DNA from: Streptococcus cuniculi
GTDB lineage: Bacteria; Bacillota; Bacilli; Lactobacillales; Streptococcaceae
Reading direction: 5' to 3'
DNA length: 64,000 bases
Assembly (NCBI RefSeq): GCF_004570575.1
Contig: NZ_SPPD01000002.1
Location: 1-64,000, forward strand
Position numbers and translations under genes: made by a program. The notes under the pieces are model-generated. The model was given only the letters and a program-made list of their open reading frames with translations. It was not told the origin of the DNA and made no database searches. Below are positions 1 through 8,108 of the stretch, piece by piece; position 1 is the stretch's first letter; each line of letters opens with the position of its first letter.

Positions 1-101
1 TTAAGGATACGCTGTTTGACCTTACCATCTTTACGATAGCCTTCTACAAGGTAAACATGCGTCCTACCTTCTTTGTTTGTTGTTGTTTTAATAAAAGCCA
101 T
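1..101 (-). CDS. Transposase N-terminus (IS1634/IS4-like), cut by window edge
   Basis: The reverse strand reads from an ATG at 101 into the window edge for 33 codons, beginning MAFIKTTTNKEGRTHVYLVE and continuing with a KDGKVKQRIL-type stretch. This resembles the N-terminus of streptococcal IS1634/IS4-type transposases that open with a short beta-rich segment. Only the first part is visible, so neither the DDE domain nor an inverted repeat can be checked. It sits beside other mobile remnants. The family assignment is by resemblance and could be wrong. Confidence 0.45.
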   Translation of the reverse strand, partial: MAFIKTTTNKEGRTHVYLVEGYRKDGKVKQRIL

Positions 102-244
102 AGTTCATTATACCATACATAACCATATACAACAAGATAAGACGTTGAAATTTATTAAAAAACCTTACTCTACCAAGGGGGAGCAAGGTGGGGGGAAAAA
201 ACAAGTGATAAAGTCGGGAGGAAGTTCACCAGGAACAAACACTC

Positions 245-337
245 GATGATACGATTACGGAAGCTAAGAATAAGCTGCATATAGAGCAACTAGAAAAACG
301 GATTGAGCAATTTAAGCAGATGAGGAAGCCGAAGTGA
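245..337 (+). pseudogene. 3' remnant of an unidentified gene
   Basis: An open frame without a start codon ends at TGA 335-337 and codes for a charged helical tail (DDTITEAKNKLHIEQLEKRI followed by EQFKQMRKPK). Nothing upstream in the frame gives a usable start, so this looks like the surviving end of a larger gene. Its last 22 bases recur almost exactly at 2697-2718, just beyond the IS30 element. The family is not recognised. Bases 102-244 and 338-470 hold nothing else I can support beyond the promoter region of the next gene. Confidence 0.35.
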
Positions 338-477
338 TTATATATTTGTTGCATATTAATTATTACTTGGGATTAAGATTAATAAGTTAAATACTATTCT
401 ATTTTAGATTTCATTGTTTTTTTTATTGGATAATATATGCTATAATAGGGGAAGTTTAACTTACAAGGAGAGTCTGT

Positions 478-1476
478 ATGTCTACAGGAGAATTATTTTA
501 CACCTATATTGACGAATGTAAACAAAATTATTTAACTCAAGTAATGGATGGGGAAGGAAAAGATATTTTTCAAGAATATTCTATTACCAGCTTGACATTT
601 CCGCAGAATAGTTATCAGGAAAAATTAGAGTCAGAATGGAAGAAGTTTCGCAATAAGTATAAATTTGAATCATCAAAAGCTCTGCATTTTGTAGATTTTA
701 AAAAGTTGTTATTATCCGAAGGACAAAATGAGTCTAATCCAATGTATTCTTATTTTTTAGAAGATGAAGTATTTTCTGTCCAAAAGTTAAAAGAGTTTTT
801 TACTGATTTGCAAAAGATTTTAGATGATAATACATTTTTTATTGTACATACAGACTATTACTGGGAGAAAGGATGGTATCTTACTAAAAGAAATAACATT
901 AAGAATAATCAGTTTAAGTCAAAAACCTCTCGAAATATAGCACCTGGTATCTTAAACGCCGTTCCTTACGTAGCAATGAAGCGACATCTAGATTCACTGC
1001 TACTTACATTATTGAAAAAGGATGTTATAGGGCATACTAATGTTCCAGATGGTAGGTACCTTGATGAGGAAATGCCTAAAAAAATTTATACTAAACTTAG
1101 ATTTGATGCGGATGGAAAAGAGTTTGACGCCCGTACAGATTTAAAAAAAGCCTATAATCATACAGTCGCTATTGGAAGTGATAATGTTCGACAAGATGTA
1201 GCAGTTGAAGTATTGGATGAAATTAGATTTATCAGGAAAGAGGAAGTGGGGAGTAAGCATACACCAAGTCATTGTGGATTAGAAATTGTTGATTTTTTAT
1301 GTTCCATGATTGCAGGTGAAACTCGTCTCGAAGAATATAAAAAAATCCACTCAGATTTATCTGTGGATGAAGGAGAATTTTTGAATATTAAATTTGAAGA
1401 TGGAGAGATTGTTAAATTTTACGATATAGTGATGGAAAGAATTCACTATAAAACAATGAATTTTCTAAAATATTAA
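478..1476 (+). CDS. DUF3800 domain protein
   Basis: A 332-residue soluble protein with the DUF3800 signature: an N-terminal acidic pair in YTYIDE (Asp12, Glu13) and a C-terminal GLEIVDFLC segment matching the usual GLQLADF-type motif. DUF3800 proteins are predicted to have an RNase H-like fold with metal-binding acidic residues and are common in defence and mobile islands; no reaction is established for this one. The start is supported by an AAGGAG Shine-Dalgarno about 8 bases upstream. The gene stands alone, between a gene remnant and an IS30 element, and is AT-rich like the rest of this island, which fits acquired cargo. Function is unknown; a nuclease role is only an inference from the fold. 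Confidence 0.75.
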   Translation: MSTGELFYTYIDECKQNYLTQVMDGEGKDIFQEYSITSLTFPQNSYQEKLESEWKKFRNKYKFESSKALHFVDFKKLLLSEGQNESNPMYSYFLEDEVFSVQKLKEFFTDLQKILDDNTFFIVHTDYYWEKGWYLTKRNNIKNNQFKSKTSRNIAPGILNAVPYVAMKRHLDSLLLTLLKKDVIGHTNVPDGRYLDEEMPKKIYTKLRFDADGKEFDARTDLKKAYNHTVAIGSDNVRQDVAVEVLDEIRFIRKEEVGSKHTPSHCGLEIVDFLCSMIAGETRLEEYKKIHSDLSVDEGEFLNIKFEDGEIVKFYDIVMERIHYKTMNFLKY

Positions 1477-1597
1477 CAATAAAAAAACTCGCCAGATATC
1501 ATCCGCGAGGGTCGGAGTGGCGAATACTATTCCCAAACCTACAATAATTGTAATACATGCTGTCTTTATTGTCAAGTATTTTCTAAAAATTTTTTAA

Positions 1598-2696
1598 TGT
1601 GCCTCGTTGTCAAGTCAAGTACCGAAAGTTCTAAAATGAAGTTAACCGGTTGAAGGTATGAAAAAACACCTCAGAGAGATATAATTGTAATCACCACAAC
1701 AACAATTAGAAGGACTCTGAGATGCAAGACTATTATACACCAAAAGGAAAACATTTAACACTATCAGACCGTAGAAATATTGAACGTTGGTTACATGAAG
1801 GCTGTTCCAATCGTGAAGTGGCTAGGCGACTAGATAAAGCTCCTCAAACCATCCATAATGAGGTCAAGCGGGGGCTAATTCTCCAACAAGTGCGTCAAAG
1901 TAGGTTCAAAAAGGTCTATTCAGCCGACAGAGCTCAGATGACCTATGAAGAAAATCGAAAACGCTCTGTGAAAGCTGTTCAACTAGACAAACAGACCAAG
2001 GAGAAAATCTGTCACTACCTGACTCAGAAATACTCGCCTGAGATGATGGTCAAGGCTGGAAAGGTAACTGTTCCTGTGTCCACTATCTATTACTGGATTC
2101 ATCATGGACATCTAGGAGTTGGGAAAGAAGCCCTGCTCTATCCTAGAAAAGCGAAAGCCAACAAGAAACAAGCTAGTCCTAACTTTAAACCTGCTGGAAA
2201 GTCGATTGAGGAACGACCAGAGAGTATCAATAAGCGGGAGAATATCGGTGATGTTGAGATTGACACAGTTATTCAAACACGAGCTAAAAACGAGTGCCTA
2301 CTGACCCTAACCGACAGAAAAAGTCGGTATCAAATCATTCGCCTTATTCCTGACAAGTCCGCCTCTTCCGTCAATCATGCCCTGAGAACAATCCTGCAAG
2401 AGTATCAGATTCACTCTATCACAGCTGACAACGGGACGGAATTTAGTCGCTTATCTGAGGTTTTTGACCCTGAGCACATTTACTATGCCCACCCTTATGC
2501 TTCTTGGGAGAGAGGGACCAATGAGAACCATAATCGTTTGATTCGACGTTGGTTACCAAAGGGAAGTAAAAATGCGACCCAAAAACAGGTCACATTCATT
2601 GAAAATTGGATCAATAACTATCCTAAGAAAGTATTAGATTACAAAACTCCTAGAGAAGTTTTATACGCTGGCTAACTTGGACTTGACAACGGGGCA
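1598..2696 (+). mobile_element. Complete IS30-family insertion sequence
   Basis: The transposase gene 1722-2675 is bracketed by inverted ends: TGCCTCGTTGTCAAGTC at 1600-1616, and at 2679-2696 the complement of TGCCCCGTTGTCAAGTCC, with one mismatch over 17 bases. TTTAA occurs directly outside both ends (1593-1597 and 2697-2701) and may be the target duplication, although the left end then carries two extra bases. The element looks intact and could be mobile. Confidence 0.8.
1722..2675 (+). CDS. IS30-family transposase
   Basis: A 317-residue transposase that cuts and joins the ends of its own element. The N-terminus is a helix-turn-helix (LTLSDRRNIERWLHEG, then SNREVARRL) of the type that binds the inverted repeats. 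The catalytic DDE core is visible: Asp in VEIDTV, Asp in ITADNGTEF, and Glu in the WERGTNENHNRLIRRW block that is characteristic of the IS30 family. The length matches complete family members (about 310-350 residues) and no frame break is seen. The ATG at 1722 follows an AGAAGGA ribosome site. Inverted repeats lie just outside on both sides, so it is probably functional. Confidence 0.93.
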   Translation: MQDYYTPKGKHLTLSDRRNIERWLHEGCSNREVARRLDKAPQTIHNEVKRGLILQQVRQSRFKKVYSADRAQMTYEENRKRSVKAVQLDKQTKEKICHYLTQKYSPEMMVKAGKVTVPVSTIYYWIHHGHLGVGKEALLYPRKAKANKKQASPNFKPAGKSIEERPESINKRENIGDVEIDTVIQTRAKNECLLTLTDRKSRYQIIRLIPDKSASSVNHALRTILQEYQIHSITADNGTEFSRLSEVFDPEHIYYAHPYASWERGTNENHNRLIRRWLPKGSKNATQKQVTFIENWINNYPKKVLDYKTPREVLYAG

Positions 2697-2718
2697 TTTA
2701 AGCAGATGAAGAAGCCGA
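2697..2718 (+). repeat. 22-bp repeat of 311-332 at the IS30 right junction
   Basis: TTTAAGCAGATGAAGAAGCC plus GA repeats the end of the gene remnant at 311-332 with a single A/G difference, and begins exactly where the IS30 element ends. The segment between the copies carries the DUF3800 gene and the IS. This may be a scar of an older duplication or insertion. Confidence 0.6.
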
Positions 2719-2729
2719 CATAAATTTTT

Positions 2730-2758
2730 TTGACATTTGCTTAATATTCTGGTATACC
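2730..2758 (+). promoter_or_regulatory. Strong sigma-A type promoter upstream of the abi remnant
   Basis: TTGACA at 2730-2735, a 17-base spacer, and TATACC at 2753-2758 make a near-consensus promoter. It points into a short non-coding stretch ending in a T-run before the abi gene remnant. It therefore probably drives a small RNA or leader rather than only the protein gene. Confidence 0.6.
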
Positions 2759-2826
2759 TGTTATAGATTAGAAGTCATCAAAGGTATCAAGGGTTCTCTT
2801 GACATAACTAGGTGGCCTTTTTTTGT
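2759..2826 (+). ncRNA. Candidate short RNA or leader in front of abi (abiF-RNA-like position)
   Basis: About 60 bases lie between the strong promoter at 2730-2758 and a run of seven T at 2818-2824. Inside is a small stem TCAAG/CTTGA (2787-2802 region) and a GG/CC-containing segment just before the T-run. Conserved structured RNAs (the abiF RNA motif) are known directly upstream of Abi/HEPN genes, and the position here is the same. I could not confirm the published fold by eye. It may simply be a leader, or a remnant, since the neighbouring protein gene is truncated. Confidence 0.3.
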
Positions 2827-2830
2827 ATAT

Positions 2831-3283
2831 AATGGAGTTGCTCTTCCTTGGATAGTATTTCGTCTAATGACTTTTGGAAATATTGCTTCATTTTTGATTG
2901 CCTTACAACCAAATTATAGAAATAAAGTAGCAACGCATGTGAGTTTACCATTGAGTGAAGATATGAAAATTCCGGCTAAAGTGCTATTGTCATGGTGTAA
3001 TGCTTTACGATATTTGCGCAATATCTGCTCACATAATGGTCGATTATATGATCGTTTGCATAATACACTACCTGCTATTCATCATGCGGATGAAGAGTTG
3101 CTGGAGGCTTCTTCAGAAAATGGTGATAAAAAATTATTTGTTTATTTCATAGCAATGAGGCATACTGTGATGTCTATGTCTAAAGAATCTAAGTTGTTTT
3201 GGAATAATAAGTTACAAAAATTACTGGAAGAAAGTTGTCGCTATCAAGTTGATTTGGTACATTATGGATTTTCAGAAAGGTAG
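2831..3283 (+). pseudogene. Truncated Abi_2/AbiD-F family abortive-infection protein
   Basis: The C-terminal half of an Abi_2 (AbiD/AbiF-type) protein. The frame carries LPWIVFRLMTFGNIASF, typical of the family's middle, and then the HEPN ribonuclease motif R-x4-H in YLRNICSHNGRLYDR. Full members are about 300 residues; only about 145 are left here. The first ATG at 2867 is internal and lacks a clear ribosome site, and the coding similarity starts abruptly near 2831, so the N-terminal half is lost. HEPN Abi proteins are RNases that stop phage-infected cells, in some cases held by an upstream RNA. The catalytic motif survives, but without the N-terminal half activity is doubtful. Confidence 0.65.
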
Positions 3284-3376
3284 TTTGAGTTATTAAAACT
3301 TGTTTAGAGGTAATTTTTGATACTTAGAGAGACTTGCTTGAGGACGTCTCGAATGTAGTGGAGAAGTATGTAGAAG

Positions 3377-3410
3377 CTAGGTTCATATTTTTAGTGAATC
3401 TAGTTTTTTT
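3377..3410 (+). terminator. Rho-independent terminator after the abi remnant
   Basis: CTAGGTTCA (3377-3385) pairs with TGAATCTAG (3395-3403) with one wobble, followed by seven T. It closes the abi transcript and separates it from pezAT. Confidence 0.8.
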
Positions 3411-3445
3411 CTATGTCACAATATTTTGAATATGTAAGACTATAA

Positions 3446-3463
3446 TGCACCATTTTTGGTGCA
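3446..3463 (+). promoter_or_regulatory. PezA operator palindrome
   Basis: TGCACCA and TGGTGCA form a perfect 7-bp inverted repeat around TTTT. It overlaps the likely promoter (TATAAT at 3469-3474 or TATACT at 3482-3487) about 45 bases before pezA. Pneumococcal PezA represses its own operon through a palindrome of this kind, so autoregulation is expected. Confidence 0.75.
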
Positions 3464-3507
3464 GAAAATATAATTTTATGGTATACTTTTAATATGGAGG
3501 ACCTACT

Positions 3508-3984
3508 ATGATTGGAAATAATATTAGCTCACTACGGAAAACACACGATTTAACACAGACAGAGTTTGCGAATATTGTCGGTATCTCACGAAACAGCCTC
3601 AGTAGATATGAAAATGGAACGAGTCCGATTACAACTGAGTTGATAGATACTATATGTCAAAAGTTCAATGTGTCTTATGTAGATCTGGTTGGAGAAGATA
3701 AAATGCTTACGCCCGTGGAAGATTATCAGTTGACCTTAAAAATAGAAGTGATGAAAGAACGTGGCGCAGCCATTCTATCTAAACTGTATCGTTATCAAGA
3801 TAGTCAAGGAATTGCGTTTGATGACGAGCTTAATCCTTGGGTTTTAATGAGTGATGATTTATCTGACCTTATCAATACCAAGATTTACCTTGTCGATACC
3901 TTTGACAAATTAGAACGCTATAATGGTTATTTAGATGGCATTGAGCGGATGTTAGGCCTTGCGAATCATCAGGTGGTGGCTTAA
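3508..3984 (+). CDS. pezA: Antitoxin and autorepressor PezA
   Basis: A 158-residue antitoxin, the same length as the pneumococcal PezA protein. Residues about 1-60 form an XRE-type helix-turn-helix (SLRKTHDLTQTEFANIVGIS, then RNSLSRYENG) that binds the upstream palindrome. The rest is helical and in the known PezAT complex blocks the ATP site of PezT. The stop codon overlaps the pezT start by one base, so the two are translationally coupled. The ATG follows a GGAGG ribosome site. PezA is degraded faster than PezT in the known system, which frees the toxin. The operon sits between an abi remnant and a CBASS operon, as expected of a defence island. Confidence 0.92.
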   Translation: MIGNNISSLRKTHDLTQTEFANIVGISRNSLSRYENGTSPITTELIDTICQKFNVSYVDLVGEDKMLTPVEDYQLTLKIEVMKERGAAILSKLYRYQDSQGIAFDDELNPWVLMSDDLSDLINTKIYLVDTFDKLERYNGYLDGIERMLGLANHQVVA

Positions 3985-4766
3985 TGACGTTAGAAGAATT
4001 CAGTCAAGCTGACTTTGACTTAGCCCTGAAACGAACTATTTGTTCTTTAACTCGTGGTAAGACGATTCCATCAAGTCCACAAGCTCTCTTACTTGGTGGC
4101 CAGAGCGGAGCAGGTAAGACAACGATACACCGCATTAAACAAAAAGAATTTCAGGGAAATATCATCATTATTGATGGTGACAGCTATCGCTCTTTACATC
4201 CGAATTACCTAGCCTTACAAGAAAAATATGGCAAAGATAGTGTGGATTATACTAAATCCTTTGCGGGAAAAATGGTTGAATGTCTTGTAGATGAGTTGAG
4301 CAAACAAGGATATCATTTGTTAATTGAGGGAATGTTAAGAACAACAGCAGTCCCACGAAAAACAGCTCAGCTATTGAAATCAAAAGGCTATCAAGTATCA
4401 CTGGCATTGATTGCAACAAAGCCAGAACTGTCTTATCTTAGCACTTTAATTCGTTATGAGGAACTTTATGCCATTGATCCAAATCAAGCCAGAGCAACCC
4501 CTAAAGAACACCATGATGTCATTGTGAATCATTTGGTCGATAATGTACGAGAGTTGGAAAATGATAAGTTCTTTGACCAGATTCAAATTTACCAAAGAGA
4601 TAGGAATTGTGTATATGATTCTGAAACGGATGAAGGTTCAGCAGCAGAAGTTCTACAAGAATGCCTTTTCGGAAAATGGAGTAAGGTAGAGGAAGAGATG
4701 TTGAAGGTGGGGCAAGAACGGTTGAGGGAGTTGTGTTGGAAGAACGATAATAATGTTATCTTCTAA
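3984..4766 (+). CDS. pezT: Zeta-family toxin PezT (UDP-GlcNAc kinase)
   Basis: A 260-residue zeta toxin. The family phosphorylates UDP-N-acetylglucosamine at the 3'-hydroxyl, which poisons MurA and blocks peptidoglycan synthesis in the cytoplasm. A Walker A motif GGQSGAGKTT places Lys45, and the following IIIDGDSYR places Asp66; both match the catalytic residues of pneumococcal PezT. An Arg-rich segment further on (IRYEELYAIDPNQAR) fits the nucleotide lid. The length is slightly above the pneumococcal 253, with an extended C-terminus rich in Lys/Glu. It begins inside the pezA stop codon. All key residues are present, so it is probably active. Confidence 0.92.
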   Translation: MTLEEFSQADFDLALKRTICSLTRGKTIPSSPQALLLGGQSGAGKTTIHRIKQKEFQGNIIIIDGDSYRSLHPNYLALQEKYGKDSVDYTKSFAGKMVECLVDELSKQGYHLLIEGMLRTTAVPRKTAQLLKSKGYQVSLALIATKPELSYLSTLIRYEELYAIDPNQARATPKEHHDVIVNHLVDNVRELENDKFFDQIQIYQRDRNCVYDSETDEGSAAEVLQECLFGKWSKVEEEMLKVGQERLRELCWKNDNNVIF

Positions 4767-4820
4767 AATCATTTTTTGATTAGTTAGTCAATTGGAAGTT
4801 CAAAAAATGGTAATAGAAAG

Positions 4821-4829
4821 TGTTATAAT
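4821..4829 (+). promoter_or_regulatory. Extended -10 promoter of the CBASS operon
   Basis: TGTTATAAT is a perfect extended -10 (TGnTATAAT) 40 bases before the CD-NTase gene; a -35 match is weak. It lies in the gap after pezT, so the CBASS genes probably have their own transcription start. Confidence 0.55.
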
Positions 4830-4868
4830 GAAAGTTAGATATAACAAAATAATTTAAGGAGAAAGTTT

Positions 4869-5891
4869 ATGGCTACTTTGCAGTCACAGTTTATTAAATT
4901 TCACGATACTATTAAGCTAGATGCCGATGATAAAAAGGTTTTAATCGAAAAACGTAAAGAGGTTGAAGAAATAATTAATAATGACGTTTCAGAATTTGAA
5001 AAAAGCTTTTTTAACCAGGGGAGTTACTCAACTCATACTGGGATTTTACCATTAGATGATGGAGATTATGATTTAGATAGAGGTTTGAGAATTGATGTTG
5101 ATAGATATTCAAATACCCCTAAAGAAATAAAGAAAATTATTTTTAATGCATTAGTTACTAAATTTGGAGAAAATAATGTAAAAGTAAAAAATCCATGTGT
5201 GACGGTATCATTTCCTAAAGATAATGTTCATATTGATATTGCTTTGTATTGTATTGATGATGATAATTATTTTTTAGCAAGAGGAAAGCTTAATAGTACA
5301 GATGAAAACACTAGGTGGGAGGAAGCAGACCCTGTAGAATTAACGGAAAAAATTAATAATGCTATGGAGAACTCAGAAGACCGAAAACAATTTCGAAGAG
5401 TAATTCGCTATTTAAAAAGATGGAAAGATCTAAAATTTAAGAATCAGGATAATAAACCAACTGGTATTGGTATTTCAGTCTTTGCTGTTAATAATTTTAC
5501 TGTGTGCAAAAAAGAAGACTATCTATCTGGAAATACTATTTATGATGATATTTCAGCTTTAAGAAATTTAGTAAATACTATGATTAATTCATTTTCGGAT
5601 ACATATGATGTTGATAGAAACTTATTTTATCCGAGATTAAAGGTTTTCTTACCGGTTAAGCCGTGTACGGATGTATATGAAAGGGTATCAAATATACAAA
5701 TGGAAGCATTTAAGAATAAATTAGAAAAATTAAGAGACTCACTAGATGAAGCAATAGATTCTACTGATTTAAGTGAGTCTACAAAAATATTGAGTAAACA
5801 GTTTGGTGATGATTTTCCTATTACTGAACAAAAAGAGACAGCAGAAAATTTTGGAACTCGGGCTATAATCAGTGATTATCCAAGTGCTTAG
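4869..5891 (+). CDS. CBASS cyclic-oligonucleotide synthase (CD-NTase)
   Basis: A 340-residue cGAS/DncV-like nucleotidyltransferase. The family signature is complete: Gly51-Ser52 in NQGSYSTHTG, the metal-binding Asp68 and Asp70 in DYDLD, and a third Asp123 in VHIDIALY. On phage infection such enzymes make cyclic di- or trinucleotides that switch on a dedicated effector. The C-terminus ends in Ser-Ala after SDYP. In type II CBASS the synthase C-terminus, usually a small residue, is joined to a target by the E1/E2 partner, and that partner is encoded directly downstream. AAGGAG precedes the ATG. The nucleotide made cannot be told from sequence alone; the clade needs a tree. Confidence 0.9.
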   Translation: MATLQSQFIKFHDTIKLDADDKKVLIEKRKEVEEIINNDVSEFEKSFFNQGSYSTHTGILPLDDGDYDLDRGLRIDVDRYSNTPKEIKKIIFNALVTKFGENNVKVKNPCVTVSFPKDNVHIDIALYCIDDDNYFLARGKLNSTDENTRWEEADPVELTEKINNAMENSEDRKQFRRVIRYLKRWKDLKFKNQDNKPTGIGISVFAVNNFTVCKKEDYLSGNTIYDDISALRNLVNTMINSFSDTYDVDRNLFYPRLKVFLPVKPCTDVYERVSNIQMEAFKNKLEKLRDSLDEAIDSTDLSESTKILSKQFGDDFPITEQKETAENFGTRAIISDYPSA

Positions 5892-5899
5892 AGGCGTGT

Positions 5900-7666
5900 A
5901 TGTTAGAAAAAAAAGAAATATTCCAGATATACTTTGACGAAATACCTTCAGAAAGTTTGGAGTTCGAAGATAAGGAATGCTACTTTTATCAATATAAAAA
6001 ATTTACCTTAAAAATTATCGTTTCTAATGACTTTCCCCATTCACTTCCTGAAATCTATCTTTCAAATTATATGGATTTTAATAAATGGTATAGCCATGTC
6101 GGTTCCGAAGGGAAATTGTGTTACATTTCAGAAGATAATTTAATTTGGGACTTTAACAATCCACGTGGATTATTGAAAGATTGCTGTGAAAAAGTAAAGG
6201 AATTACTGGATAGTTGGGATACACCAAAAATGACCGAAGAGCTCAGGAAAGAGTTTCTATCATATTGGCATATCAGTTGTTTGAAGTCAAAAACAAAATA
6301 TATAGACATTCGAAGTTGTTTATCCAAGGTCAGTACATTTGAGAAACATGAATTAGTTCTATCGAATCAGAAGTGCTATCTTTTTAATTATGGTTCACAA
6401 CTCAAAGAGAGTGTTGCGCCACATTCTAAAAAAAGCAGTGATGTTTATATACTTCCACTTAAAGATTCGACTTCTGTGATTCCTCCTAATCCCCTGAAGG
6501 AACTAACAGAAGCAACATTTAAGAAAATGATTACAGGAAATCTATCTTCGGGTGTTAGACGTCGCTTCCAAAAGTGGTGTAAAACGAAACGAAAGTCATT
6601 CATATTAATTTTATCACTTCCTATATCTGATAATGATTATGTTTTGTTTGGTGCGAGCTTTGAGTTTAGTACTTCCAAATTTCCATTTAAAATTGATAAT
6701 AAGGTGCAACAAAAAAATAAAAATAGAAAAAATATTGATTCTAAGGCGCAGAAATCAAAAAATGGGAGTTGCAAAATTACTCCAGTATACATTACAAGAT
6801 TTGACAAGGAGTATAGAGTGAGTAGGACATCCCAAGAATATGATTTCCTGAATAAAAAAGTAGTCATTGTTGGACTTGGATCTGTAGGATCTTTTGTTGC
6901 TAACAACTTATCTAAAATGGGTATAGCGCAACTTCTTTTAATAGATCCTGATTTTTTAACGGTAGATAACATTTCTAGGCATTACTTAGGCATGGATAGT
7001 ATAATAGACAATATTCAAAAAGTAGATGCTCTAGAAGATAGATTGAAAAAAGAAAATCCAGATTTAGAAATCGAATGTGAGGGTATTCGATTTCAAGAAA
7101 TAGCTCGGAAGAATCCAAATTTATTTCACGAATATGATTTTATTTTTTCTTGTGTCGGAGATACTAAAACAAATTTTGAAATTAATCATTTTTTCAGAAA
7201 GATTGGAAAAACGGTATTGTATTGCTGGTTAGATCCATATGGAGTTGGGTACCATAACCTGCTAGTTTCTCCACAAAATAATGGATGCTATATGTGTATG
7301 AATTATGAAGATGGACATCTTGTTAATAATAGAGCCTCTTTTGCAGAGAAAAATCAAATATTTGAAAAGCGTCTAGCTAGCTGCTATTCTTCATTTATTC
7401 CTTATAATGTTATTGCGCCTAGTTCATTGGCAAATAAAGCTATAGAAGTATATTTACAGTACTTGGATGGGGAGTTTTCTGCTGAAAACAGATTAGTATC
7501 AGTAATTGGTTCAGATAAACAGTTTGGAAAAGAAGGATTTACATATAGTGTTCGATACTACAATTGTTTAAAAAATAGTGATTTATTAAATGTTGCTTTA
7601 AGAACAAATACTTCTTGTCCAGAGTGTAATGGAGAGTATAAAGTTGATATATGTAAGTCTGAATAA
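5900..7666 (+). CDS. CBASS Cap2: fused E2-E1 conjugation enzyme
   Basis: A 588-residue ubiquitin-conjugation-like fusion. Residues about 1-130 are an E2 domain, with the likely acceptor Cys74 in GKLCYIS and the following DNLIWDF block. From about 320 there is a ThiF/E1 adenylation domain with the nucleotide loop VGLGSVGS (first Gly at 325) and LIDPDFLTVDNISRH. A candidate E1 cysteine is Cys495 in LASCYSSF, and CxxC pairs (YMCMNY region and SCPEC near the end) probably bind zinc. In type II CBASS this enzyme joins the CD-NTase C-terminus to a target and so primes nucleotide synthesis. It begins 8 bases after the CD-NTase stop and overlaps the JAB gene. The length is normal for Cap2. Confidence 0.9.
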   Translation: MLEKKEIFQIYFDEIPSESLEFEDKECYFYQYKKFTLKIIVSNDFPHSLPEIYLSNYMDFNKWYSHVGSEGKLCYISEDNLIWDFNNPRGLLKDCCEKVKELLDSWDTPKMTEELRKEFLSYWHISCLKSKTKYIDIRSCLSKVSTFEKHELVLSNQKCYLFNYGSQLKESVAPHSKKSSDVYILPLKDSTSVIPPNPLKELTEATFKKMITGNLSSGVRRRFQKWCKTKRKSFILILSLPISDNDYVLFGASFEFSTSKFPFKIDNKVQQKNKNRKNIDSKAQKSKNGSCKITPVYITRFDKEYRVSRTSQEYDFLNKKVVIVGLGSVGSFVANNLSKMGIAQLLLIDPDFLTVDNISRHYLGMDSIIDNIQKVDALEDRLKKENPDLEIECEGIRFQEIARKNPNLFHEYDFIFSCVGDTKTNFEINHFFRKIGKTVLYCWLDPYGVGYHNLLVSPQNNGCYMCMNYEDGHLVNNRASFAEKNQIFEKRLASCYSSFIPYNVIAPSSLANKAIEVYLQYLDGEFSAENRLVSVIGSDKQFGKEGFTYSVRYYNCLKNSDLLNVALRTNTSCPECNGEYKVDICKSE

Positions 7667-8108
7667 TAAATCCCAAATTGTAATACCATCTGATATTTTT
7701 AATTTATTACTAGAATTTAGGCAACTGGGTTCGGAACCTGAAGCAGGTGGTATCTTTGTTGGTAAGAGACTTTTAAATAATTCGATACTTATTATAAATT
7801 TTTCAGGACCACAGGATAATGATGTAAGAAGTAGATATAAATTCTCAAAAACTTCTCCAAACCACCAGAAATTTGCGGATGATTATTTTGGTAAAAGTTC
7901 AGGTTTTATAAGTTTAATTGGAGAATGGCACACCCATCCTGAAGATATACCTACTGCATCTAATGTTGACATTCAATCATGGGAAAAAATTATCTCAGAT
8001 AATGATGACAGATTATTCTTTTTGATAATTGGTCTTCGGGCTGGTAGATTCTACTTTAGGGAATCAAATGAGTGGCAATCCACTCTAATCTATTTTAAGG
8101 ATGTATAG
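7629..8108 (+). CDS. CBASS Cap3: JAB/JAMM isopeptidase
   Basis: A 159-residue zinc peptidase of the JAB family. The JAMM metal site is complete: Glu38 in PEAGGIFVG, then His101, His103, Ser111 and Asp114 in EWHTHPEDIPTASNVD. Cap3 cuts the bond that Cap2 makes between the CD-NTase and its target, so it restrains signalling. The frame overlaps the end of cap2 by 38 bases. A TTG at 7644 has a GGAGAG ribosome site at the right distance (7631-7636) and may be the true start, which would remove five residues. It also overlaps the next gene by 8 bases, so the operon is tightly coupled. Confidence 0.88.
   Translation: MESIKLIYVSLNNKSQIVIPSDIFNLLLEFRQLGSEPEAGGIFVGKRLLNNSILIINFSGPQDNDVRSRYKFSKTSPNHQKFADDYFGKSSGFISLIGEWHTHPEDIPTASNVDIQSWEKIISDNDDRLFFLIIGLRAGRFYFRESNEWQSTLIYFKDV

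Noticed and set aside
1490..1524. Hairpin TCGCCA/TGGCGA after the DUF3800 gene as a terminator
   Set aside because: The stem is interrupted by a long loop and no T-run follows.
2799..2833. Second promoter (TTGACA at 2799, TATAAT at 2828) for the abi remnant
   Set aside because: The 23-base spacer is too long for a normal sigma-A promoter.
6637..6972. Minus-strand open frame of 111 codons inside cap2
   Set aside because: It overlaps the strongly supported E1 coding frame, has no ribosome site and no recognisable domain.
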